Shown here piece by piece: positions 10,311-23,500 of a DNA stretch of 64,000 nucleotides. Location: the NCBI GenBank assembly GCA_963995525.1, contig OZ023206.1, positions 68,802,223 through 68,866,222 on the forward strand. Reading direction: 5' to 3'. Each line of letters opens with the position of its first letter. The first letter of the stretch is position 1. The translations under genes and the position numbers were made by a program. This DNA is from Escarpia spicata (lineage: Eukaryota > Annelida > Polychaeta > Sabellida > Siboglinidae). The notes under the pieces are model-generated. The model ran no database searches and had not been told where the DNA came from. It worked only from the letters and a program-made list of their open reading frames with translations.

Positions 10311-12070
10311 AGCCACTCCAGTTTCTGCCAACTCAATCGACACGATGCCGCGTCAAGGGTGACGTCATTCAATATCCATGTCATCGTTGTCGACACTAAC
10401 ACAAGGTGTTGACACTGACGCTGTCTGCGGAAGACGACACTGATTGCGTGGGCCGTTTATGCAGGAGACAGCAGGATCCTTTCACTTATAGAAGCGGGAA
10501 GCATTTCTTGACTAGGCTTTGCTTCCACCATAACTCGGCTACAGAGCTATCTGATCAGTCAGCCATGGCATCACGGTTCAGCAAACACGACATGTGTGAC
10601 TGATGTTACAGATGTGGAGCCCTACTGTCTTCTAATGCACTGTGCAGGACTCGATGCGCAGTCGTTATAATGTCGGCGGTGAAGCTAATTTTTGTGTAAG
10701 AAAGTAGAAAATGTGAAAATGGCGTCGATTTTGCTACATGACGTTATTGTGCACATGTGGAGGCAACCAATAATATTAAAAGAAATGCTCTTATCGTGGG
10801 TATAAAATGTTATTAATATTTCTGAATTTCAAGTTCTGGGTCATTTTGCACCTTTGTGTAGGAACTAAATGCGAGGAACAACATAAAGAAGTTAGTGGGA
10901 TTTGGGGAACACCCTCTGCAAGTCGTCAAGTGACAGATGTAACAGAAAGTGTCTTGTGTGTATGTGCGTGTCTGTAATGACTGCTGCACACATTACAGAG
11001 CAAGTCGAGTAAAGAACATGTGATGTGTCCTGTAAATGTAGTGGAGTGGGCTGATGGTATAGCCACATCTACCGCTGATGTAGCTGACGTGCAGCTGCAA
11101 CTGTAGCGAGTGTAGCTGATGACACATCCACATCTGTCGCATTCTTTCTGTCTGTGGTTATATCTTTGTGTGTCTATAAAGGCTCGAGCAGAGTACTAGT
11201 GATTACGACCGATTCTTTTGACCGATCACTGGTGGCGTCAAATAATCCTGACAACTGTAGATAGCTGTATAATTCGTTGACATTATCACTTTGGGTCGGG
11301 GCAGGGAACGATGGCCGTTATCGCGATGGTTCGCAAACTGAAAATCGCTCTGTCACTGGACTCTGCGAATGTCTAATGTTGTACCGAGAATTTTTTAATC
11401 TACCTTTTAACGGTTTGCGGCAAAAGCTGCCCGAGATTTGCAGGTGTAGCGCTACAGCAGGGTGTACAGGTGTAGGGGGGGGGGGGACATCTTTTTTATG
11501 GCAAGGCAAATGTTGACGCACTACCAGTCTGATGTAAATATAGGTGTATGTTGGAGGAAAAAACTGTCGGTTGACCTTCAACCTTCAGCACTTCCCATGT
11601 CTGGCAACTTATCGGCTTTAATGGGATGCTGAGACCGTATGTGTGTGTGTAGCATAAATTGTGTTTGCATTTTTTTTTAGCACATTTCCAAGTGCTGAAG
11701 GGGGAAGGTCGATGGACGTCACAGTTGATTATATTATATTTATGCTTCTATGTGGTCACTATATAACTGTAGAACTTGTTTGACAATAAATTATGCTATG
11801 TGGATTGCAAGTTGTTATTGATAAGTCTGTTGGACATCATCGTGTAGTCACAATATCTCTCCTATAGACATGGGGGCGCGCATAAGTATACAAAGTCCCA
11901 AAATACATAAAGCTATGTGTGGGTGGATGCTGAGTTGGTTATCTCCACATGTCACGGTGTGAACCAGTATGAATACATTACTTTTGACTGGACTTTGCAT
12001 ACTTATGAGACCAACCTCTTAGCCATGCCAGGTCTTACCGGCAGTTACTAATATGTATTAGTAACTGCTG
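10311..12070. other. Probable 3' UTR and intergenic sequence
   Basis: No conserved ORF. Contains a run of ten G near 11475, short TG repeats near 11640 and the candidate AATAAA at 11785. Confidence 0.5.
11785..11790 (+). terminator. Candidate poly(A) signal of CK1 alpha gene
   Basis: First AATAAA seen on the + strand after the proposed stop codon, about 2.1 kb downstream and before the 40-bp array. No GT-rich element was verified, so this is only a candidate. Confidence 0.25.
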
Positions 12071-12071
12071 A

Positions 12072-13136
12072 AGAAGAGTGACCCCCCTAGTCAAGTTACC
12101 AATACATGTCAGAAGAGTGACCCCCAAGTCAAGTTACCAATACATGCTGTAGATGAGTGACCCCCAAGTAAAATTACCAATACATGCCAAAGAGGAGTGA
12201 CCTCCACATCAAGTTACCAATACATGTCAGAGGAGTGACCTCCAAGTAAAGTTACCAATACATGCCATAGAGGAGTGGCCCCCAAGTCAAATAACCAATA
12301 CATGCCAAAGAGGAGTGACCTCCAAGTCAAGTTACCAATATTGCCACAGAGGAGTGACGTCCAAGTCAAGTTACCAATACATGCCACAGAGGAGTGACTC
12401 CAAGTCAAGTTACCAATACATGCCACAGAGGAGTGACCTCCAAATCAAGTTACCAATATTGCTACAGAGGAGTGACCTCCAAGTCAAGTTACCAATATTG
12501 CCACAGAGGAGTGACCTCCAAGTCAAGTTACCAATATATGCCATAGAGGAGTGACACCCAAGTCAAGTTACCAATATTGCCACAGAGGAGTGAGCCCCCA
12601 AGTCAAGTTACCAATACTTGCAGTAGAAGAGTGACACCCACAAGTCAAGTTACCAATACATACCATAGAAGAATGACCCCCAAGTCAAGTTACCACAATA
12701 CATGCCATAGAAGTGTCCCGCCATAGAAGAATGACCCCCAAATCAAGTTACCAATACATGCAGTAGAGGAGTGACCCCCAAATCAAGTTACCAATACATG
12801 CAGTAGAGGAGTGACCCCCAAATCAAGTTACCAATACATGCAGTAGAGGAGTGACCCCCAAATCAAGTTACCAATACATGCAGTAGAGGAGTGAACCCCA
12901 AATCAAGTTACCAATACATGCAGTAGAGGAGTGACCCCCAAATCAAGTTACCAATAAATGCAGTAGAGGAGTGACCCCCAAATCAAGTTACCAATACATG
13001 CAGTAGAGGCGTGACCCCCAAATCAAGTTATCAATAAATGCAGTAGAGGAGTGACCCCCAAATCAAGTTACCAATACATGCTGTAGAGGAGTGACCCCCA
13101 AATCAAGTTACCAATACATGCAGTAGAGGAGTGACA
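12072..13136 (+). repeat. 40-bp minisatellite between the two convergent genes
   Basis: About 26 units of agaggagtgacccccaaatc plus aagttaccaatacatgcagt. The right half (from 12750) is much more homogeneous than the left, suggesting recent expansion there. Confidence 0.92.
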
Positions 13137-14311
13137 CTCCTTCCGAGTCAAAATGATGAGGTAAATTTTTGTCTTAATATTTAGCGGATATGCTGTCTCG
13201 ACAACAAAACAGCACTGTTATTCACAAGGCACAGCACTCCTTAATCCCACAATAGGTTGGCAGTCACAGGGAGCACAATCCTACAACAGTTTGGCAGAGG
13301 AAGTGGGGTGGGGATATAACCAAGCCCAAGGTGGGGGGGAGATATCATAGGACATCCAGGGGAAGAATTAGCAGAGTAATACTGCAGAGAAATGCCCTGA
13401 TGTGAATGTGACAGTTTGACAACACTGCGTGGAAACATAATTAATACCAAGCCAAAACACATTTACAGTTTTTATTGATGAAATAATTTCTGTTGATAAC
13501 AGCTCTGCTCCTTTATACAAATATATAAATTATGTTGTATATAAATTGTACAATCTAGTATGTATAAAATTATTATTAAACATCCACTATCGCAACGCCT
13601 ACGTCAGCAGTTCTTGCAAGTCCTGTGTAAAACTATGTACACACATGAATGTAAAAACGTGCCCAAACCTACACGTAAATTGCATAGACACTAAAGCCTT
13701 CCTTTTGGCCTCTTCAATTCAAATGCATTCACCACTGAGTGCATAAAGGTCAGGCAATCGTTGCTATAAAACATGAACATAAAAATTATGATTGCATCCG
13801 ATCACAATAAAACTGCACCACAATTTACCGATTGTCAACATGACTATTCATAAAACAAGCCTATCGGTGCAAAGAAGACTGCTAGAAAATGTACTCAAGA
13901 TGAGAACAAATTAGCTAGATGAAGCCACTCTTACGTTGGTGAGACATAACATGATATTATAGTACAGGATGAATGAGTTAATAGATTAATTAATAGTGAT
14001 CACAGGAAGACAGCGACTCGTATGCTATATTTCAGTCTTGCCTTTAAACAGTTACACTGTGCAAGTTGAATAATGCACTATTTCTAGTGCATTATAATCA
14101 TAGTGCTGCTGATAGGTGGCAGCACTGGTAAGTTGTCCATGGTTTGGGTTTCTAAAAAAAACAAGTCGCCATTGTCAAAATTATTCACCAGATAGCAACA
14201 CTGCAGTGTCAAATCCACCTAGCAGAGGGCAGCACTGATCAATTCTTTAAATGTTTTTTTGTCATTTAACACACCCTGTTCACATCAACCCTGCAAGTGT
14301 ATTCCTACGCA
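13137..14311. other. KNDC1-like 3' UTR and intergenic sequence
   Basis: No ORF of note. Two lineage-like motifs ctgctgataggtggcagcac and caccta-gcagagggcagcac occur near 14105 and 14215. The candidate poly(A) signal for the - strand is at 13471. Confidence 0.45.
13471..13476 (-). terminator. Candidate poly(A) signal of KNDC1-like gene
   Basis: First canonical AATAAA (read on the - strand) after the KNDC1-like stop, about 0.84 kb downstream. With the + strand signal near 11.79 kb it brackets the 40-bp minisatellite between the convergent genes. Confidence 0.3.
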
Positions 14312-14534
14312 TCACTGGAACTTGTTTCTCATGCGTCGCAGTGCGCCCTGTATTCCTCCGCCACTGGAGATCTTGTGTACGTTGGAGTCGTGTTGCGCTG
14401 CAAGTGCGTGGATATTCTGCTGACTCAGCTCCTCAATGCGTTGACGTAGCAACGCCTGAAGCTCGGAATCAGGCGTGAAGTGGTAGGGGATCTGTTTGAA
14501 GTGTCGGATCTGATCGACTACGTGACACAGCTTC
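14312..14534 (-). CDS. KNDC1: KNDC1-like terminal exon: RasGEF end and C-terminus
   Basis: LCHVVDQIRHFKQIPYHFTP, the last RasGEF helix (I..FQ..PY.F), then a basic tail ending ALRRMRNKFQ and a stop at 14314-14312, as in vertebrate KNDC1, which ends with a similar RRMK..FQ. Acceptor ctggctccag. Confidence 0.95.
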
Positions 14535-17500
14535 CTGGAGCCAGAAACACACATGTCAGTCTCACAACAAATATCGTCATACTAATGACATTTAATTTAT
14601 TTTTTAATATATATCTTTACTGAATTATACAATATTATTCTTTTTTGTAATTTTTTTTGTAGTATCTAATTGTTCCTGTATATTTTTGTTTTAAACTCAC
14701 AACCATTAGGATGATTAAGTATATTTTACCATTTATATTATTATCATGAATACAGAATGATTATTAGTATCATAGTGGTGCCAAACAGTGATACAATGGA
14801 TATTAACTAGGGGAGGGGGGTCACTCTAATGTATGTGTTCCACTGTTAGGTAAAGAACACATTTTTGTGTGGTTTATTCATTCAACTTAAATGTCTTTAG
14901 ACACCTAATTACTCAGGAACTGTACCCACTAAACACACATAAAATACAATAGAGCTTCTCTAAAGTGACCACACACATTTTATGGGCCTAATAATGTGTT
15001 CTTTTTTAATGTGCATCTAGTGCCCTTGAAAGTTTTAATTGCACCATTTTATGAGCTGTATGCGACATCGCAGCTAATTTGCATATCTCATTTTGACAAA
15101 ACCTCTGCGGAGATGTAGATCACTATCCTGTCCTTTGAAAAAGAACCCTTTCCCTTGTTTTCTTCATTCTCAGAAATGTCAGGACGGACTCCATGGGAGA
15201 TACTGATTAAGTATTGTTTATTGAAGATGCTGTTGCCATCATAAAATCATTGCATGGTTATGTGGAGTTTCAAGAAATACCGTAATGTCCGTACTTAAAA
15301 AATTAAATTATCAGCTATCCCAAAACATACAATGCACAAAAATAATTCTCAGATTCACTGTCCCAATACTTAGGGACGTGAACGAATCCTGACGTCATGT
15401 CGTCCCTGTTTTATTACCCTGGTGTTAGCCTGGCTTTGTAACTTCACCATGGTTACCTCGTCTATTACCCTGCTACTAACTATTTTTTGTGTGGCTGAAC
15501 AGCCCTATGTCCCGTGAAACAAATGTTATATGTAGTGACTACATCCTCAGCCATGTTTAGTCTGTTTGACACCAGTTTCCTACGCTTGTTTGAAGACTAT
15601 TTACTGAGTGACACGTTGTACCCTAAATAACATGTAATCCCCATGGAATTACCTCTGATATTAACAGGGTGTCGTCCGTTACACTCTTACCCCGGGAGTA
15701 GCTCATTTCTTGCTGGATGAATGTCCATATATGCAGATTAAAACATCAACTATATGTGAAATGATGCGCAAGTCTTGGGATAATGCAGAGTCGAAAGATC
15801 ACGCAGTTTTGTACATTACAGACAAACATTGGGGGACTGCAACTAGGATTTTAGATGCGTATTGTGTCACTTCTTAAAAGTATAACGGCCGGCTAGTAGC
15901 TGAGAGAAGGGCGACACATCTTTGCTGGTGCTACAGTAATTTACATCACCCAAGGTTGTGTTGTTTACGTCCGAGATTGTAATACATTTTATTGATACAC
16001 TGTTTTTATGCATCTGCATAGGGGAAAAAGTTGGTACGCAGTCAACAGAAATACGAAAAACTGGTGTCCCAATTCATAAGGACAAAAATAATTACATTTA
16101 CAAAGGTGTCCTAAAACATGGTGTAGAAAAATAATAATTAATTTTTAGGGTGTCCCAAAACATACGGTCATTACGGTACACATCTAAGTGAAATTGTAAT
16201 CACAATGTATAACCTTACTTACTATGGCAATGAATCAAAAACGAATTCTGTAAACTGTTCCTGAACCCAGTCTATGAAATATGAAGTATTTTTAATGAAA
16301 GACTATTGAAATGCCACATCAACAATGCTCCTTACTTTAGTTTCGTCCATTTGTACATGCCGTTGGCCAGTGTGAATCCTCCGATCTCGAGCTGTTGAAC
16401 GTGCAACAGGAAGAGCAGGATGCAGGGAATTGTGGGACGGCTTCGCTCCTCCGAGCTATTTGCGAGGCACATCGCATCGGTCTTGAGGAAGATCTGCAAA
16501 TGTAACATTTTATTATTACTTTATTTGAGAACAGTGTCTACTTTTGACACACTGACTCACCCCAGCTGTAGGAAATAAACACAACGAATATAATGTAAAT
16601 ATATAAAACATAGTAGAAACCCACATTAGGGCAACCCTCGGGACTAGGCAAATGTGACTTTTCTGAGATGAACAACATTACCCAAGTCTTGAAATGGCAG
16701 TATGCACACTCAAACAGCGGTTCTTTTGACCGACACAGTCCAACACCCTACCACCTGGCTACCCCACATGCCCCACCTTTCACAACAGAAACAATGGAGC
16801 GAGAAGTAACAAAATATGTCATAATGACGTCACTGGCTACATACCCTCACAGCTGCCAGATCCTCAAAGACAGTCTTTGACTTTGAAGGTAAACTCCTCC
16901 ACGCCTACAACAAAGCAATGTCAATGGTCAACTGTAGTGCCTTGATGACTTTAATATGGCTTATCGATTGTGAGACTGACTAACCCTTTGTATTGATGTG
17001 CCTGTGAGCTTGTTTTCCGAGGATATAAAAGAAGTTACCTTATTATTAGTATTATTATTATTATGTCATGTTCGAAAATTTTCTTCAATGCCTATCCCAA
17101 TTAGGCTATGCACAGAAAAGTTACTGCATCAGGTATGCAAGATGTTATTTTATAAATCCCTGTAGTCTTACTTAAACTAAATTCATATGGTTTCGAAACT
17201 TTTTAATACAGTGGATTTCTGCTATAAGGAACAAGTCGGTACTTGACCACCCTGTTCCATATATTTCAACGAATACACATATAACACAGTAGATCATTTC
17301 CATAAAATAATAAAGATGATTCACCTACGTAACCTTCTTACAAGATTAATCTGATAATCGTAACTGTGTGCATCTGTCAACAATTCTTACCGGAAGTTGC
17401 CGCACAAGGATGTTCTCGAGACCATTGAGGATGGCCACACAGACGGCGAAGTTGCGTAGATCACGACACATGCGAGCCATCTCAATGAATCGACTCAGGA

Positions 17501-20500
17501 CGTTCACTTGAAGCTAAGAAAGGAAAATCATACATCGTTGTATTTATTTGTGGCTTTTTCACCTTCAGAACCATAATTTAACATTGATTAAAGCATGTTA
17601 CTTCAGCCCTGTCAGATTTGTTCTTTCGAATACCATCATGACTTCTATAGGAAGCATTCAGCTACATTGCAATTGCTGCATGAAGATTTTTCGTTAACAT
17701 ATCCACCACTGTCTCTAGCCAGGTACTCATGCAACTGAGAAAACTGAAGCAATGAGTGCATGAACAAAATTGCTCAAAAGTCCAAATTAGCAGCATGAGC
17801 ATTTGAACCCAGATTCTCTCGTTTGAGAGTCCAACACTAATGGTCAAACCACTACGCCACTGGGCCCCACACTGCTGATGTTAAATCGTTTATATTTCCA
17901 TTATCCTGGTCCAATAACAATTTACTATAATTTGTGGTGCTGCCATTTGGTGGAACACATTTACACGTCAAGATAATTAATCTTATATGCTTGCTTTTAT
18001 CTAATCACGATTGAATGTTCACATTTCTTTTTCTGTTTAGTATATTCAGTCAAAGCATGGCTGAGTTACGTACTGATATCAACCAGTTGAAGCCGTTTAA
18101 TTAGCATTATTCATTTGTACCTTTATTGAGTTGCAGCTGACGATTTCTGCTGCTACCCAGCATGCAATGTTCTGGGCATGATCAATCAGCCGTTGGATGA
18201 TGTTATCGCTGCAGTCTGTGTGCACAAACAGACTGCTCCCTTGGACATCCTCCCATGCCATGTTCACTCTGCAGTGGGGAGCAGGCATTAATTCATGCAT
18301 GGTCAATTAATATTAGCTTTCAATTGACAATAATAATATTCTACTGGATATCTTAGTCACATAGATCATCATGACATTACTTCAAACACAAATGTATCAA
18401 AAACAACAAGTAGAACCTTCTTCCATATTGATTCCACAAAAGTGTGATCAGTCGCAAAAGCTCTACATTTCAAACTAATGTACATTTTAATGTGTTTAAG
18501 GTAGAGCCAATACATTTTTGATAAATTGTTTGTTGACATTAAGAATTCTTTTAATGTGTAATGGTCATTGGTTAAATCAACAGTGTCTAAAAGTGGCATC
18601 AACCTCATCAAAAGGTCACATCAATTGTCTAAAAGTCACATCAATCTATAGGTCAGGCAAATCCTGTCATTGTAACCATGGCAATAGAGTGTAACCTCAC
18701 AGTTAGGGTAACTGGACGGCACAAAACCAGCCTGAATAACAAGTGACTGTATTAACAAGACTAATTTCCTATACTTCAGTTATATAAATAATTTGGGACT
18801 GTAGTAGGGTGACCTTAATTGTGAGGTGGCTGTATTACTGAGGTGACCATAATGCAAGGTTTTACTGTAGTTTGACACAACTGACTGGTGGGTCCAGCCA
18901 TCAACTGACCTGTGGGTCTTCTGGATGACTGGGTCAGCGAGGTCGACAGACACCCCCCGGGCCTTTGAGTTGAGGTAACTGACGGGATGCGAGAGTTGGA
19001 ACAATTCCTGCAACGATGGAGAACAAATAAGGTCAAATGTCTACATAGGGGGCAACTTGGTCAACCAATCAAATCTACTTATATGTGTATGACAAAAAGT
19101 TTATTATACAGATTTTCTTAATGTTTTCTTAAGATTTTCTACAAAGATTGTCTAAAATGTTTTAATATATCTTCACCTTTCATCTAAAGATATCATACAC
19201 TGTAATTTCTGCAATGTTTATAATGTACAGTAATCTGTGGGTGCGTTATAAAATGACAATCATATAGTTCAGCTACAGGTTTCAACAAATCAAAAATTAG
19301 AAACATATGTATATTCTTAAATACATTTCTTTTTGATATACAAATACAAACATTAGTAATAGGTACAACGAATCATAGCTGTACATGTAACCAAAAGTGA
19401 AAATTAAGACCAAAAGTTAGAAGTAAAATGAAAAGCAAAAATTTAAACAAAATTAAAATGTTGTATACTCATAACAGAATTTAATAAAATTAAAACCATA
19501 AATTAAAACTGGAAGGTGAAACCAAAAGGTAAAATAAAAAGACCAACCAAAAGTTAAAACTGAAACTGAAAGTGTTCACCTGCTCCATCAAGGTCAGCTG
19601 CTCGGCCAATGTCTGGGCCGTGTGGTCACTGAGACTGAATGACTCTGCACGACAAACGCAGCGTTTCGGATAGCTGTCCTCACACCGACTGTTCATTGAC
19701 AACTTCCTTGTCGACTTTGACCGCTGCTGAAGTTTGGCGGGCTTCGCAGATAAATGCATCGCAGCTTTGAACGATTCCCACTGTAATAACACAGTGTAAA
19801 TGTATGAAATCTGTCTGGGTCATAATTTCATAAATGGAAGAAACCAAAAAAATGTAGTTGGGCATTTTTCTATTTAATCCCTTTTCTTGAACGAGATATA
19901 TTACGATTTGACACTTTAATAAAGATATAAAATGCAACACAGTTTTGCTGTAATTGTTATGTATGAAATCTGTCCATGTCATAATTTCATAGATGGAAGA
20001 AAAATCTAAGAGATGTAGTTGGACATTTCTTGATTTAATCCTTTTTCGTGAATGAAAGATATATTATGTTTTGATATATTGATGAAGGTATAAGATGCAA
20101 CAGTTTTGCGGTAATTGTTTTGTTATTTTACTGTAATTGAAAGAAATATACTATGCTATCTGGTCATGAATAATAGAAGACAAACACTTTTTTGAAATAT
20201 TAATTATTTACTTGTAAACGCATCAATGAAAACAATAAGATTTAATCAGCGTAATCATAACTAATAAATATCAGGCAATTCCTAATTTAATTTATATTTC
20301 AAGAAAACATTACATTTAAAAATGTACAAGATAACACAATAAAAATTTAGTAATTAAATGTTAGTTTAGCTTCAATTAGAGTGCAGTGCACATGCAAACA
20401 TTCAACAATTCACAACACAAAGTTGCAGTGATCAATAGTGAAATAACGTGTAAATTTGAACAACAAAACACAGTCAGAGGACACTGAGAACAACCCACAG

Positions 20501-23500
20501 AATAGACTCGGTCAGGGACACTGAGAACAACCCACAGAATAGACTCGGTCAGGGACACTGAGAACAACCCACAGAATAGACTCGGTCAGAGGACACTGAG
20601 AACAACCCACAGAATAGACTCGGTCAGGGACACTGAGAACAACCCACAGAATAGACTCGGTCAGGGACACTGAGAACAACCCACAGAATAGACTCGGTCA
20701 GAGGACACTGAGAACAACCCACAGAATAGACTCGGTCAGGGACACTGAGAACAACCCACAGAATAGACTCGGTCAGAGGACACTGAGAACAACCCACAGA
20801 ATAGACTCGGTCAGGGACACTGAGAACAAACCACAGAATAGACTCGGTCAGGGACACTGAGAACAACCCACAGAAAAGACTCGGTCAGAGGACACTGAGA
20901 ACAACCCACAGAATAGACTCGGTCAGGGACACTGAGAACAACCCACAGAATAGACTCGGTCAGGGACACTGAGAACAACCCACAGAATAGACTCGGTCAG
21001 AGGACACTGAGAACAACCCACAGAATAGACTCGGTCAGGGACACTGAGAACAACCCACAGAATAGACTCGGTCAGAGGACACTGAGAACAACCCACAGAA
21101 TAGACTCGGTCAGGGACACTGAGAACAACCCACAGAATAGACTCGGTCAGGGACACTGAGAACAACCCACAGAATAGACTCGGTCAGGGACACTGAGAAC
21201 AACCCACAGAATAGACTCGGTCAGGGACACTGAGAACAACCCACAGAATAGACTCGGTCAGGGACACTGAGAACAACCCACAGAATAGACTCGGTCAGGG
21301 ACACTGAGAACAACCCACAGAATAGACTCGGTCAGAGGACACTGAGAACAACCCACAGAATAGACTCGGTCAGGGACACTGAGAACAACCCACAGAATAG
21401 ACTCGGTCAGGGACACTGAGAACAACCCACAGAATAGACTCGGTCAGGGAAAGATGTAATAACAAGGCGGGTCTGGTGAATAAACAAAAATGAATTTTTT
21501 ACAATGCTTCGGGGAAGAAAACATAAGTTCACATTTTAACTCTTTCCGTTTCCAATATATGGTTAATTATAACTGTCATATTTGGCATTCTAGTGTATAT
21601 TCATCCTTGCAAGCCAGGGCTGTTTGCCATGCAAAACTAGCCCTGGCTGATCCCCTATGCGAAGTGCGGAAGTTAGCTGACTCAAACTAGTAATTAACTT
21701 CGCCAGTCGCGACTGCGTCACCCGTGAGAACAGTGCAAATACCCACCCCAATTTGAAGACGGATAAACGACTTCTGGGAATCCCAATATATAATTACCCA
21801 TTCGCCCATTAGCACGAGCAGCTGAGTGGTATTGTGTATTCGAATAATTGCTTCTACTTCCTAAACATTGCATGTAGCTTAAATTCAGAGTTTCGCAAAG
21901 CGATCAGCCAGGGGGTACTGCTGGTTGGCACGGACGCAATCAGCAGCAGCGACCTTTGGCGTGCGAGGATGTGTATATTTACTAATGACTGTTTTTATGG
22001 GTTTATTCACAGACCTGTCAATGGGTTATATAGTCCACATTTCTTTTCTTAACCGTTGTAAACGTGCAAGTGTGCCAAAAAGGCTTACACTTATTCCACA
22101 TAATAAACGTCTTCAATTTGGCCTTTTCATATCTATATCGGACTTGAGTTGTTGATTGCATAAATTTACTAAAGACTGTTTGGCTAATTACACAGTGTCA
22201 CTGTTTGTCATGAGTTGTTGGAAATAAATATTTTTGACTGATTGTCATCTGAATGAACCAGGTGTTTCATTGCTAATTAAGCCAATTGGTGTTCATTTAT
22301 GAAACTTTTAGCAAGTTACCTTAAATAAAAAAATTATGTACTTTACATATTAGGTAGAAACAAAACAAAAAAGGTGGAACAATGAATTGAGATATTCAAA
22401 GGAACAAAATGTGTAGTACAAGACCACCAATTTTCTCAGGAAAACAATGGAAATCTAAATAGTTGACAGAAGAATGCACTTTTATATATGTAGTATACAT
22501 TTTCTTGGGAAAACCCTCCGATTGTAACCATTTGAAAGACGATAAGTTACATTTTTTATATGAGTAAAATTATCTAAAAAAATGGTTGAAAAATAACATT
22601 TAAACAACAGATTTGAGGACTTAGCCCGGGTTCTTGCATTCCGCATCATTCCAGATGCACTTGATACAGATGTAACACAAAGTTACTAATGAATATTAGA
22701 ATGTGAAGGAGATTGTGAAAACGGAGACAATGTGTGCATGTGCAACCACCAGGCAGACACAGATACGCAACGGTGCATCGACAAGCGTCATACCTCTGTG
22801 CCAGCCTCACTTTCAAACTCGGTGGACGTCTGTCACAAAGGAATGCAGCTAGCTACAGTTGTCTGTTACTTCAGCCATTTAATGTCTACTTCTAAGAAGT
22901 TAGATTCCTTGGCATCCAGTGAAACTTTTGTAACATTTCCACTTTTTTACACAATTATATCTATGTGTTTTATGTAAGTGAATATAATTGTAGAGTAGTT
23001 CTTTGCTATTCCAGCGATTCACTGTTACACCAAGAAATCTAGCTAAGATGTTATACTGACCATTGTAAGAGTTTGTCATGCAATTATTTCCGTACACTAT
23101 TGTTTAGTACTACAGTAAGCTCTGACTGAAGCATTTGCTTAGTGCTAAACTCTTATACATGCAAACAATATATACATTTTTGTACAATAATAGGACACAT
23201 AATTTTTTTTAAAGTTACTTGATTATTCTTTCATGACTCCCCATTCTAATTACATAGATCATATTCATATTTCATGCGAGTCTACAATCTTCAACATTTC
23301 CAACATATTTCCGACAAGAAATTTTTCACTTATTAAATTTGTTTGGTACAACTCATTTAAAACTCCGTTCCAATTTTTTTTTTAAATTTAGCATGCAAAT
23401 TAACGCATGGTAATAATAAAATAGTAACCTTCTTGACGGGTTGGTTGTCGTCCAGGGATCGTGTTTCATAGGGCACAATGCCAGGGGTCGCATGGAAGTC

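Noticed and set aside
21612..21648. Terminator-like GC-rich hairpin
   Set aside because: Rho-independent terminators do not apply to a eukaryotic intron; single short stem without a T tract.
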